From the NCBI GenBank assembly GCA_017618055.1, contig JAFZVB010000018.1, forward strand, positions 22,181-86,180: a stretch of DNA of 64,000 nucleotides, read 5' to 3'. The position numbers and the translations under genes are program-made. Origin of the DNA: Clostridia bacterium. Lineage in GTDB: Bacteria; Bacillota; Clostridia; Christensenellales; CAG-917. Shown piece after piece: positions 8,446 to 16,681 of this stretch (the first letter of the stretch is position 1; each line of letters starts with the position of its first letter). The notes below the pieces were generated by a model, which had not been told where the DNA came from, searched no databases, and saw only the letters and a program-made list of their open reading frames with translations.

Positions 8446-9691
8446 AGTATTAATGTGCTTAACAATTCTTCTATTGGATGCAACTATCATTAGAAGATTA
8501 AAAGATGACAAGTGGTATAAGTATTTCTTGCTTATTCCATCAATTCTTTTTATAGCATTAATAGCAGCTAGAGCATATGATTTTGTTATCCCAGTTGGTG
8601 AGTATACTTGGAACGTAGACATGGTTTTTGCACTATTTATAGTGGAGGCAATAAACCTAGTATATGTAAAGTTTATAGCCAAGAAAGAAGTACATTTTAG
8701 TGAATGGATCATTCTTCCAGCGATTATAATTATAGATTTCTTTATTAAGATTATTTGGGGTGTATTTACACAGAGCGGATTCAATTACTATAACACTCCA
8801 TTTGCAGATAACTATTCACAGGTATTGTTCTTAGTAAGTTATATATTTGCCTTATATACAACAATCTTCCTTCTCCTAATTCAAGACTGGGGGAAAGGTA
8901 TTTGGGCAACAAAAGCAATTCTTATTCTTTTTGGATATATCATCGCTTTTACTTTGATGATGGTACAAACAGCTGTAAACATCTTAATTAGAGGACACCA
9001 ATTAAGCATTGCTTTGATTGCAGTATTTGTAACTATTTTCTTATTGGTTGTTCTTATGGTGCTGTTCCTTGTTTATGAAATAAACAAATGGTATCAAAAA
9101 GAGAAAGCAAAACAAAAGAGCGCAATGGAACAAATGGAAGGATATTATGACAAGCAACTCTTACTCAACCAAGAGGAACTTATAAAGCTTAAACATGATA
9201 TGAACAACTTCTTAGAAATTATTCGTTTAAAGGATGAAGAAACATATCAAGAGTTAAAGGATAGGGTTCAAAAATACAATGCAGTTTATTTCTGCAAAGA
9301 TGATCTCTTAAATAAGATTCTCGTTCTAAAGGTTAGTGAAGGAAAAGAGAAAGGAGTTCAGTTCAATATTAACATTAATTTAAAAGAAGAAATTCCAATG
9401 TCTAATGTAGACAAGATATCTTTATTTACCAATATCCTAGACAATGCTATACAAGGAGCAATTAATAGTTATCATAAACTTGTGAACCTAGATTTGTCTT
9501 ACGTAGACAATCAACTTAGCATATCTTTAGTAAACTCCTGTGACACACTTAAGAGCAAGCCAGACAAGGTTTATCATGGCAAGGGAAAAGAAATAATTAA
9601 GGATATCTTAAAGAAGCACAATGGGGAAAGTAATGTATATTATGCCAACCAAATGTACTCTTTAGAAATAACCTTATCTTTCCAAAAATAA
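8432..9691 (+). CDS. AgrC-like GHKL sensor histidine kinase
   Basis: 419 residues. The N-terminal half (about 1-215) has six or seven hydrophobic helices. A coiled-coil linker (about 215-250) follows, then the dimerisation box with putative phospho-His H255 in LKHDMNNF. A GHKL ATPase domain follows (N-box NILDNAIQGA; G-box HGKGKEIIKDILKKHNG). This layout matches peptide- or envelope-sensing kinases paired with LytTR regulators. The start overlaps the response-regulator gene by 14 bp. No small AgrD-like peptide gene is visible nearby, so the signal is unknown. Confidence 0.88.
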   Translation: MIVSRVLMCLTILLLDATIIRRLKDDKWYKYFLLIPSILFIALIAARAYDFVIPVGEYTWNVDMVFALFIVEAINLVYVKFIAKKEVHFSEWIILPAIIIIDFFIKIIWGVFTQSGFNYYNTPFADNYSQVLFLVSYIFALYTTIFLLLIQDWGKGIWATKAILILFGYIIAFTLMMVQTAVNILIRGHQLSIALIAVFVTIFLLVVLMVLFLVYEINKWYQKEKAKQKSAMEQMEGYYDKQLLLNQEELIKLKHDMNNFLEIIRLKDEETYQELKDRVQKYNAVYFCKDDLLNKILVLKVSEGKEKGVQFNININLKEEIPMSNVDKISLFTNILDNAIQGAINSYHKLVNLDLSYVDNQLSISLVNSCDTLKSKPDKVYHGKGKEIIKDILKKHNGESNVYYANQMYSLEITLSFQK

Positions 9692-9730
9692 CATTCATTT
9701 TGTTTTTTATTTCACAAATCCTAAATTATA

Positions 9731-9744
9731 TGCACACGTGTGCA
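9731..9744. promoter_or_regulatory. 14-bp palindrome upstream of pilin promoter
   Basis: TGCACACGTGTGCA is a perfect palindrome. Its centre is about 50 bp upstream of the predicted start of transcription for the pilin gene at 9822, the usual distance for an activator site. It lies directly downstream of the LytTR/GHKL genes. The protein that binds it is not known from the sequence. Confidence 0.5.
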
Positions 9745-9752
9745 ATGTGGTA

Positions 9753-9782
9753 TGGAAATTAGTAATCTAAAAAGATTATACT
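9753..9782 (+). promoter_or_regulatory. Predicted promoter of the distal pilin genes
   Basis: TGGAAA (9753-9758), an 18-bp spacer, then TATACT (9777-9782), giving a start near 9789. A good -10 and weak -35 fit an activated sigma-A promoter. It would let the two abundant pilin genes be expressed separately from the assembly genes. Confidence 0.55.
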
Positions 9783-9821
9783 ATTTAATGCATATTATGT
9801 ATTAATAGGAGGCAAGAAATA

Positions 9822-10295
9822 ATGAACAAAAAGAAAGCATTTACACTCGTTGAATTATTAGTTGTAATCGCAATCATTGCAGTTCTTGCAACAGCAGGTA
9901 TTGTTGGTTATACAGTATTTACAGAGAAAGCAAAAAAATCCAATGCAGAATCTGAATTAAGCCAAGTAAAAACTTTAATTCAAGCAGAAGATTTTGAAAA
10001 CAATTATTTTGAAATTGCTGGTGGAGCAATAACATTCTCAGGATTATATTATGTCGCAGATGAAATCGCATTAACAGGCGAAGATGAACAATTAGTTTCT
10101 ACAATCGGTTCAAATGCAGCATATACTGCAGCATTAAAGTATATCTTTGAAAACTCTGCAGATGAAGAATTAGCAGCATTAAAAGATAATGTAAGTTATG
10201 ATTCCGGAAAGATTGTTTTAATTAGCACATCAAACAGCAAATATCAAGCAGCATGGGATCTCGCAACAGATACTATCGTTGGTTCAAAAAGATAA
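9822..10295 (+). CDS. Type IV prepilin, candidate major pilin
   Basis: 157 residues, starting MNKKKAFTLVELLVVIAIIAVLATAGIVGY: a textbook prepilin leader and N-terminal helix with Glu at +5. The remainder (about 35-157) is a compact acidic domain with no Cys pair. Size, its own promoter, strong AGGAGG (9807-9812) and a position outside the assembly gene block fit a major pilin. Its N-terminus is nearly identical to that of the 612-residue prepilin just downstream, so both should pack into the same filament. Major-subunit status is inferred. Confidence 0.88.
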   Translation: MNKKKAFTLVELLVVIAIIAVLATAGIVGYTVFTEKAKKSNAESELSQVKTLIQAEDFENNYFEIAGGAITFSGLYYVADEIALTGEDEQLVSTIGSNAAYTAALKYIFENSADEELAALKDNVSYDSGKIVLISTSNSKYQAAWDLATDTIVGSKR

Positions 10296-10331
10296 TTAAA
10301 ATTTAAAATATATTTTAAAGGAGAAGCAATT

Positions 10332-12170
10332 ATGAAAAACTTAAAGAAAAAAGCTTTTACACTCGTTGAATTGTTAGTAGTTATTGCTATTATCGCAATT
10401 CTCGCAGTTGCTGGCGTAGTTGGTTATGTTGTATTCACAAAGAAAGCACAACAATCCAATGATACATCATTAGTTTCACAACTTAATGAATATATGGCAG
10501 CAGCAAGTTCAACAGACGATATCAACACAGTTACAGATGCAAGAAATCTTTTAATAGAAGATGGTATTGACCTTGCTTCATTAAAACTCACAGCAAAAGG
10601 ATATAGAGCAGCTTTTGATATCACAAGCAAAAAATTTGTTAAAGTTAATAAAGAATCCCCAGAAGATTACTCTGGTAATGCAGAAGATTTATTTGTATTT
10701 GTTTCAAATGAAGCAGATGCAACAACATTCACAAATGCTGGATATAGTGTATATCTTCAAAATGGATTCAATGCTGCAACATTAAATGTTAAGAGTGGTG
10801 TTGATGTAGGTGAAAACAATGGTATTTCAGCAATCAATTACACAAGTACAGATACAAAAGAAGTAGTTATTCGTACAAATAGTTACACAACTAATGTTAC
10901 AGTAAATACAAAGGGTTCTGTACAACACTATGGCAATGTTGGTAAACTCACAATTGAAGAAGTTGCAATGTCTTCATTCCATGAATTTGGTAAAGTTAGA
11001 ACAGCAGAAATCATTAAAGGAAATTTTGTAATAGAAGAAAAGGCAGTTGTTACATTAGTATCAGTTAAAGCAGAAACAGCAGGACAAGTAAAGATTGATA
11101 TTGATAATCAAGGTACTGTAGAAGTAGTTGCTGGCGATGCAACAAAATATGAAGTTACTTCAACCAAAAAAGCTACTGAAACAATCGATGCAGTTATTGC
11201 TGATAATACATTAGCAATAGTTGATGGTGTTGCAAAGACATCTTTAGCAGCAGAAGATTTTGGAGATGGAAAGAAAGTTGTTTTACTTAAAGACTTTGAT
11301 TCAACTGAAATCGCATTAGGTTCTTGTGAAGTAGTTGGTAATATGACAAAACTTAAGGCATCTATTTCTGGAGATAAGACTATTGTCTTAAAGAATATCC
11401 ATTCAACAAATATTACAGTTGGTGCATTTGTTGGAAGTTTAACCTTAGATGGTGGATTCCTTGAATGTCAAGGATCAAACGATCAAAATGCAGCTATTAA
11501 GATTAGTAATGGTTATGGTACATATGTATTTAAGAATATGACAGTTGCTGCAAATACAAATAAAGCCATCAAGATTTCTAAAGCAAAGAGTGTTACTATT
11601 GAAAACTGCATTTTTGATGCAACAAATTTGGATAGTACTGTTGATGTAGCAGGTGCTTTCACAGCAAGATCACTTGCAGCAATTGATATTCAAGAGCAAA
11701 ATGGCGCAACAGGCAAGATGACAGTTGTAATAACTGGTAATACCTTCAAGGATATACCACAAGGTGCTATTACTGGTGGTGTAGCAGATTCAGATACAGC
11801 AGGCGCAGTAAAGATTAAGACTGAAAAGGCTGAGAGATCTTCTGGTTTTGCAAAGGTCACAATTAGCAACAATACATTTATAAATAACTATCGTGATGTT
11901 GTTGTTGGATGTAATGTATATAAGACCACAACATCTACAAAGGAACAAGCAGATATGGATGCAGCAGACAATACAGTAGCAGCACCAGTTTGGGAAATCA
12001 AAAACAATACAACAACATTAACAGCAGAAGTTGTTGCAAATAGAGCAACATTAACATATTATAACAATAGTGATCTTTCTGCATCAATAGCAGAAAAAGT
12101 TGGAAGAATCGAAGGTGGATGTGCAGTATTTGAAACAGCAAGATCAGCACGTAGTTGGTTAAATGCATAA
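10332..12170 (+). CDS. 612-residue prepilin with beta-helix-like passenger
   Basis: The N-terminus MKNLKKKAFTLVELLVVIAIIAILAVAGVVGY is a canonical prepilin signal and helix, almost the same as the gene before it. Where ordinary pilins have 100-150 residues, this protein continues for about 570. From about residue 150 it is rich in short Val/Ile/Thr strands and repeated Asn turns (FKNMTVAAN, IENCIFDA, VVITGNTFKDI, VTISNNTFINN), typical of right-handed parallel beta-helices. No Cys or protease signature is seen. It is probably displayed on or at the tip of the pilus. A terminator follows at once, ending the pilus locus. Confidence 0.85.
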   Translation: MKNLKKKAFTLVELLVVIAIIAILAVAGVVGYVVFTKKAQQSNDTSLVSQLNEYMAAASSTDDINTVTDARNLLIEDGIDLASLKLTAKGYRAAFDITSKKFVKVNKESPEDYSGNAEDLFVFVSNEADATTFTNAGYSVYLQNGFNAATLNVKSGVDVGENNGISAINYTSTDTKEVVIRTNSYTTNVTVNTKGSVQHYGNVGKLTIEEVAMSSFHEFGKVRTAEIIKGNFVIEEKAVVTLVSVKAETAGQVKIDIDNQGTVEVVAGDATKYEVTSTKKATETIDAVIADNTLAIVDGVAKTSLAAEDFGDGKKVVLLKDFDSTEIALGSCEVVGNMTKLKASISGDKTIVLKNIHSTNITVGAFVGSLTLDGGFLECQGSNDQNAAIKISNGYGTYVFKNMTVAANTNKAIKISKAKSVTIENCIFDATNLDSTVDVAGAFTARSLAAIDIQEQNGATGKMTVVITGNTFKDIPQGAITGGVADSDTAGAVKIKTEKAERSSGFAKVTISNNTFINNYRDVVVGCNVYKTTTSTKEQADMDAADNTVAAPVWEIKNNTTTLTAEVVANRATLTYYNNSDLSASIAEKVGRIEGGCAVFETARSARSWLNA

Positions 12171-12192
12171 TCTAAGATTCTAGGTTAAAATT

Positions 12193-12225
12193 AAAACTCC
12201 CTTGGTTCGCCAAGGGGGTTTTATT
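12193..12225. terminator. Bidirectional rho-independent terminator (pilin gene / nagB)
   Basis: Stem CTCCCTTGG (12197-12205) with CCAAGGGGG (12210-12218) around a TTCG tetraloop, followed by T-rich sequence on the + strand. The minus strand also reads into TTTTAATTTT, so it can serve both convergent genes. Confidence 0.9.
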
Positions 12226-12248
12226 TATGGTCTGTTAATATTTAAATA

Positions 12249-12971
12249 TTAAAGAAGAGATGCGGCGTCTTTATCTAAGATAAGTAAAACGTTGTCATGC
12301 TTTTGGAGAATGGATGCAGGGCAAGATTCGTCAATTGGACCCTTAACACAGTCTCTAACGGCCTTTGCTTTGTTTATGCCTGTTGCTATGAGTATTATCT
12401 TGTCTGAGTCTATAATCTCGGATAACCCCATTGTAATGGCTTGCTTTGGTACTTCCTTTATGGAAGTAAAGAAACGGGAGTTATCTCTAATGGTACTTGC
12501 AGATAAAGATACTACATGGGTCGTGGAATCAAAAGGTGTTCCTGGTTCGTTGAAACCAATGTGTCCATTAGATCCTATACCTAATATTTGGATATCTCTA
12601 TGGTTTTCTTCTAGGAGTTTATGATATCTTGCACATTCTCCTTTTAAATCCTTTAAAACACCATTAGGGAAGTTAATATTGTCTGGATTAATATCAATAT
12701 TGTTAAATAGGTTTACATCCATGAAGTATCTGTAACTTTGGTTGTGCTTGGAACCAAGTCCTTTGTACTCGTCTAGATTGAATGTAATAACATCTTTGTA
12801 CGAGGTTTTCTTTTTCTTATAATCTTCTACCATTGCATTATATAATGGTAAAGGAGAAGATCCTGTTGGGAAACAAATAACAGAATTTGGCTTCTTTTTA
12901 AGCGTTTCTTTAATAGAATCTAGAGCAACTTTTGCAGTGTCATTGGCACTTCCAACAACTACTATCCTCAT
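12249..12971 (-). CDS. nagB: Glucosamine-6-phosphate deaminase
   Basis: 240 residues, the size of the monomeric Gram-positive form. It converts glucosamine-6-phosphate to fructose-6-phosphate plus ammonia, feeding amino sugars into glycolysis. Visible motifs are FPTGSSPLPLY (phosphate loop), FNLDEYKGL (D67) and the active-site stretch GIGSNGHIGFNEPGTPF with H137 and E142. I start at ATG 12971, not the upstream GTG at 12980, because AAGGGG lies 8 bp from the ATG but touches the GTG. It has its own consensus promoter and shares the intergenic region with galE. Confidence 0.93.
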   Translation of the reverse strand: MRIVVVGSANDTAKVALDSIKETLKKKPNSVICFPTGSSPLPLYNAMVEDYKKKKTSYKDVITFNLDEYKGLGSKHNQSYRYFMDVNLFNNIDINPDNINFPNGVLKDLKGECARYHKLLEENHRDIQILGIGSNGHIGFNEPGTPFDSTTHVVSLSASTIRDNSRFFTSIKEVPKQAITMGLSEIIDSDKIILIATGINKAKAVRDCVKGPIDESCPASILQKHDNVLLILDKDAASLL

Positions 12972-13000
12972 ATTTTTCACCCCTTATCATTTATATCAAA

Positions 13001-13029
13001 ATTATAACAAGTCACTATATTAAAATCAA
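13001..13029 (-). promoter_or_regulatory. nagB promoter
   Basis: Minus strand TTGATT (13024-13029), a 17-bp spacer, then a perfect TATAAT (13001-13006). Confidence 0.75.
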
Positions 13030-13043
13030 TACTCGTTATGGTG

Positions 13044-13072
13044 TTGTAAATTGTGGTTATTTGTATTATTAT
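13044..13072 (+). promoter_or_regulatory. Possible galE promoter
   Basis: TTGTAA (13044-13049), 17 bp, TATTAT (13067-13072). The region is AT-rich, so chance matches are possible. Confidence 0.4.
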
Positions 13073-13106
13073 TAATATAAATAAAAATATCTTAAAGAGG
13101 TAGAAA

Positions 13107-14105
13107 ATGAAGAACATTTTAGTTACTGGTGGCGCAGGTTTTATTGCTTCCCATACAGACGTAGTTTTACTTGAAAATGGTTATGGTGTAGTTGCTATAG
13201 ATAATTTCTCTAATAGCAATATGGAACCAATTAAGAATGTAGAAAAGATTACAGGGAAACCAATTAAGTTCTTTGAAGGTGATGTAAGAGATAGAGATAT
13301 ACTCAACAAAATCTTTGATGAGAATGATATCTATGCTGTAATTCATTTTGCAGGATTAAAAGCAGTTGGAGAAAGTACAGTTAAACCGATTGAATACTAT
13401 GATAACAACCTTATCTCTACATTAGTATTATTAGAAGTAATGCGTGCACATAATGTTAAAAACTTAGTTTTCTCATCCTCGGCAACAGTATATGGAACAC
13501 CAAAACAATTACCTTTAACAGAAAGTAGTCCAATTGGTGGCACAACAAATCCATATGGAACAACAAAACTCATGATAGAAGATATGTTAAGAGACGTATA
13601 TAAGGCAGATAATAGCTGGCATATCGCTCTTTTAAGATACTTCAACCCAGTTGGTGCACATGAAAGTGGATTAATTGGAGAAGATCCAAATGGTATTCCT
13701 AATAACTTAATGCCATATGTTGCAAAGGTTGCTTCTGGTAAACTTCCTTGTGTACAAGTATTTGGAAATGATTACCCAACTCCAGATGGAACTGGTGTTA
13801 GAGATTATATCCACGTAATGGACCTTGCAGAAGGACACATTGCAGCTCTTAAAAATATAGAGAAGTTCACAGCAACAGCAGTAAACCTTGGAACAGGAAT
13901 AGGGTATAGTGTTCTAGATATGATTAAAGCATTCTCTAAAGCTTGTGGCCATGATATCCCATACAAGATTGTAGATAGAAGACCTGGAGATGTTGCATCC
14001 TGTTATGCTAGTCCAGACTTTGCAAAAGAGTTTATTAATTGGGAAGCAAAGAGAAATCTAGAGGATATGTGTAGAGACCTTTGGAAGTTTCAATCTAATA
14101 GATAG
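13107..14105 (+). CDS. galE: UDP-glucose 4-epimerase
   Basis: 332-residue extended SDR that interconverts UDP-glucose and UDP-galactose with tightly bound NAD. The Rossmann loop is GGAGFIASH (8-16; most family members have GYIGSH, so residue 14 is Ala instead of Gly). The catalytic Ser region is SSSATVYG (123-130) and the Tyr-Lys pair is Y150-x3-K154. The substrate motif NPVGAH and C-terminal RRPGDVASCYA are present. Length is normal. Start set by AAGAGGT 8 bp upstream. With galM and the GH27 alpha-galactosidase nearby it supports galactose use, although galK and galT are not in this window. Confidence 0.95.
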   Translation: MKNILVTGGAGFIASHTDVVLLENGYGVVAIDNFSNSNMEPIKNVEKITGKPIKFFEGDVRDRDILNKIFDENDIYAVIHFAGLKAVGESTVKPIEYYDNNLISTLVLLEVMRAHNVKNLVFSSSATVYGTPKQLPLTESSPIGGTTNPYGTTKLMIEDMLRDVYKADNSWHIALLRYFNPVGAHESGLIGEDPNGIPNNLMPYVAKVASGKLPCVQVFGNDYPTPDGTGVRDYIHVMDLAEGHIAALKNIEKFTATAVNLGTGIGYSVLDMIKAFSKACGHDIPYKIVDRRPGDVASCYASPDFAKEFINWEAKRNLEDMCRDLWKFQSNR

Positions 14106-14123
14106 AAAGAAGTATATACTTAA

Positions 14124-14160
14124 ACAAAAAAATCACCTCTTTGTAAAGAGGTGTTTTTTA
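14124..14160. terminator. Bidirectional terminator between galE and galM
   Basis: CACCTCT (14134-14140) pairs with AGAGGTG (14147-14153). A T-run follows on the + strand (14154-14159), and an A-run precedes it (14124-14132), which is a T-run on the minus strand. It serves the convergent galE and galM genes. Confidence 0.9.
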
Positions 14161-14178
14161 TTGTTAGTATAGGTTGTA

Positions 14179-15219
14179 TTATAATTTTTCTGGTACGTAG
14201 AAGAAGTACTCTGTCTTGGAAGAGAATTTCTTGTTTCCTCCAATATAAGCAGATGGTGCACCTTTAATATTTACAGAGTTTGGCAACAATTGTGTTTCCA
14301 TACAGAATGCACTTTGCTTGTTGTATTTAAATCTTCCTTGTACACCACTTAAGAAGTTTCCTGTGTAGAATTGCATACATGGTGCTGTTGTTCTAACTTC
14401 CATCTTAATACCGCTTGTTAGGTTATATGCAGCTGCAACAGGGTATACAAATCCGTGTGTATCTAGGATGTAGTTGAAATCATAGCCACCAACCAAGTTG
14501 AGGTATTTGTCATCCTTGTGAATATCTTTCCCAATCTTCTTGAATTCTGTAAAATCATAGACGGTGCCTTTAATTGGATACTTGATTCCTGTTGGAATCA
14601 TGAATTCATCTATGTCTGATATATATTTTGCTGCTATTCTAACATATGTGTCTGTAATCTTCTTTGTGAAGTCTCCAGTAAGGTTAAAATAAGCGTGGTT
14701 TGTTAAATTGACAGGGGTTTGCTTATCTGATTTTGCTTCATATGAAATAGTAACTCTTCCATCTATAACATCTGAAAGGGCATACTTAACTGCAACCTTA
14801 AGTGTTCCTGGATATCCTTCTTCTCCATCTGGGGAGGTGTATTTAAGAGTGATACTATTGTTCTTGTTTATGGTTGCTTTCCAGAACTTTTTATCAAAAC
14901 CTTCTTTACCACCATGTATAGATACATGAGGTTTATTTTCACAGAGTTCATATACTTTTCCGTAGTGCTCAAATTTTGCATTTCCGATTCTGTTTGCGAA
15001 TCTTCCAATAACTGCACTAAAGTATGGGTTTGGTCCCATATATTCGCCTGGTGTTTCAAAACCTGCAACAACATCTACTAATTCGCCATCTTTATTTCTA
15101 ACGAATAGCTTAAATATTCTTGCTCCGTATGTGATAATTTCAAGTCTTGTGCCGAATTTGTTTTCAATGGCATATGTTTCAATACCGTTTTGATCTGTGT
15201 CTACGAGATAAGCTTTCAT
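14179..15219 (-). CDS. galM: Aldose 1-epimerase (mutarotase)
   Basis: 346 residues. It interconverts the alpha and beta anomers of galactose or glucose. Family signatures are YGARIFKL, NRIGNAKF, the HGG motif (VSIHGGKEGFDKKFW), the second catalytic His in NLTNHAYFNL and the base Glu in FCMETQ. The ATG at 15219 is preferred over the ATG two codons upstream because AGGGGA lies 7 bp from it and abuts the other. It has a separate promoter (15250-15278) but lies in line with the alpha-galactosidase and FAD oxidoreductase genes. Confidence 0.92.
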   Translation of the reverse strand: MKAYLVDTDQNGIETYAIENKFGTRLEIITYGARIFKLFVRNKDGELVDVVAGFETPGEYMGPNPYFSAVIGRFANRIGNAKFEHYGKVYELCENKPHVSIHGGKEGFDKKFWKATINKNNSITLKYTSPDGEEGYPGTLKVAVKYALSDVIDGRVTISYEAKSDKQTPVNLTNHAYFNLTGDFTKKITDTYVRIAAKYISDIDEFMIPTGIKYPIKGTVYDFTEFKKIGKDIHKDDKYLNLVGGYDFNYILDTHGFVYPVAAAYNLTSGIKMEVRTTAPCMQFYTGNFLSGVQGRFKYNKQSAFCMETQLLPNSVNIKGAPSAYIGGNKKFSSKTEYFFYVPEKL

Positions 15220-15249
15220 AAACATTCCCCTTTATTTAATAGTAGTTAA

Positions 15250-15278
15250 ATATTACACCTTCCATACAAAGTATGCAA
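15250..15278 (-). promoter_or_regulatory. galM promoter with inverted repeat
   Basis: Minus strand TTGCAT (15273-15278), 17 bp, TAATAT (15250-15255). An inverted repeat CATAC-AAA-GTATG (15263-15275) fills the spacer and overlaps the -35, which is where a repressor operator would sit. Confidence 0.5.
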
Positions 15279-15320
15279 GTACTAATATAGCCAAGATATT
15301 ATATTTTGTGAAAGTTAAAT

Positions 15321-16679
15321 TCACATTACTTCTTTTGCAATACGTTTTGTCTCTTTTGTGAAGGCATCATATTCTTCTTTCCATCTAAGTATGGCAGTGT
15401 AGTCATATTTCTTTGGAAGTTTATTTGCAAGAAGTCTACCTTCTATAGCACGTTTTATTGCAACTTCAAGTTTATCTTTTAAGTCCTTTCTAGACATAAA
15501 TAAGTCATAGGAATTAGTGATGTCAGAGAGTTTGAAATCATGAATCTTATCCCATTCTTTGTTGGCCAAAGAGACCAAATTTTCGTTAATAATACCAGAT
15601 GAAAAGATCCATTCTAAGTCTTCATGAGATATCTCTTCTAGGAATAATCTGAGGGTATAATTGAAGAACAAATCTTTGCCAATTTCTTTCATAAAATCAT
15701 ACTCATATTCCCATAGATTTTCGGCATTAAATTCTTTGTTTTTTGAGATAGTTTCAACAAGTATTTTGGCAGCAATTAATGTGGTCTCAATACCACTTCC
15801 ATTTGTAGGTCTTGCCATACTTGCACTGTTGCCAATTACGGCATAGCCATCTCCTATCATCATACCAATTGGATTGCGAAGAGGAATGGTATCTCTAATC
15901 TCAAAAAGTTTCTCATTTGTAAGATAATTTTGTTTCTCTTTTATAGCATTTATTTCTTCATTAATTGTCTCTTGAGATAGGGAAGATAACTTGCCAACAA
16001 ATACGTCTGCATAGTTTGGATTTGGTGCATCTTTACACCAAGAAATACCTCTTATTCCATGTGGCATAATGTATACTTTTGAAGGCTGTTCTTCGTCTGT
16101 TGTCTTCTTAAAAAATGCTCTGTATGCAACCATAAAATCATCCTCAGAGAATGTATCTCTCATTAGGAAGTGAATTGGGGTTTGTTGCTTAAACGGTGAG
16201 TTTAAACCTGCAGAATCAATAGTTAAATCTGCGATATATGAATTTGAACCACATTTCGCTCCAACCACATAGTTGTCTTTTATAATGAGTTCATTTACCT
16301 TTGTTTCAAACTTAACTGTGGCATAAAGAGAGGCTAAAGTTGAGAGAGTATAGGCAAGCTTTTTACGGTCTACATCTAGTGACTTTGCCTTCTTGTCAGA
16401 CTGCTTAATATGTCCATCTCCGCTTGGTCCCATAAAGTCTAAAACTTGCTTTGGAATACAAACATCTCTAGGCATAACTAACTCTGCATTTTTGAATGTA
16501 TCTTTGTTAACTGCGTCATGCCAAGGATATCCTAAATCTTCTTGTTTTTTTGCTTCAAGGAGGGTTACATCATAACCTTTCATTCCAAGTTTATAAGCAC
16601 AGTATAGTCCTCCTATTCCTGCGCCAAGAATAAGTATTTTTTTAGGTTTTTTGTAATGAGATAATCTATCTTTTGCCAT
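15321..16679 (-). CDS. FAD-dependent oxidoreductase (geranylgeranyl-reductase-like)
   Basis: 452 residues. A dinucleotide-binding GAGIGG (19-24) is followed by an acidic strand end (LLEAK). The second FAD motif, GDGYAVIGNSASMARPTNGSG, near residue 295-315 is typical of the geranylgeranyl reductase/halogenase-like flavoprotein group. No membrane anchor. Its start is 2 bp after the GH27 stop, so the two are co-transcribed. Nothing in the sequence says what substrate it reduces, and a link to galactoside metabolism is not obvious. Confidence 0.75.
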   Translation of the reverse strand: MAKDRLSHYKKPKKILILGAGIGGLYCAYKLGMKGYDVTLLEAKKQEDLGYPWHDAVNKDTFKNAELVMPRDVCIPKQVLDFMGPSGDGHIKQSDKKAKSLDVDRKKLAYTLSTLASLYATVKFETKVNELIIKDNYVVGAKCGSNSYIADLTIDSAGLNSPFKQQTPIHFLMRDTFSEDDFMVAYRAFFKKTTDEEQPSKVYIMPHGIRGISWCKDAPNPNYADVFVGKLSSLSQETINEEINAIKEKQNYLTNEKLFEIRDTIPLRNPIGMMIGDGYAVIGNSASMARPTNGSGIETTLIAAKILVETISKNKEFNAENLWEYEYDFMKEIGKDLFFNYTLRLFLEEISHEDLEWIFSSGIINENLVSLANKEWDKIHDFKLSDITNSYDLFMSRKDLKDKLEVAIKRAIEGRLLANKLPKKYDYTAILRWKEEYDAFTKETKRIAKEVM

Positions 16680-16681
16680 AG

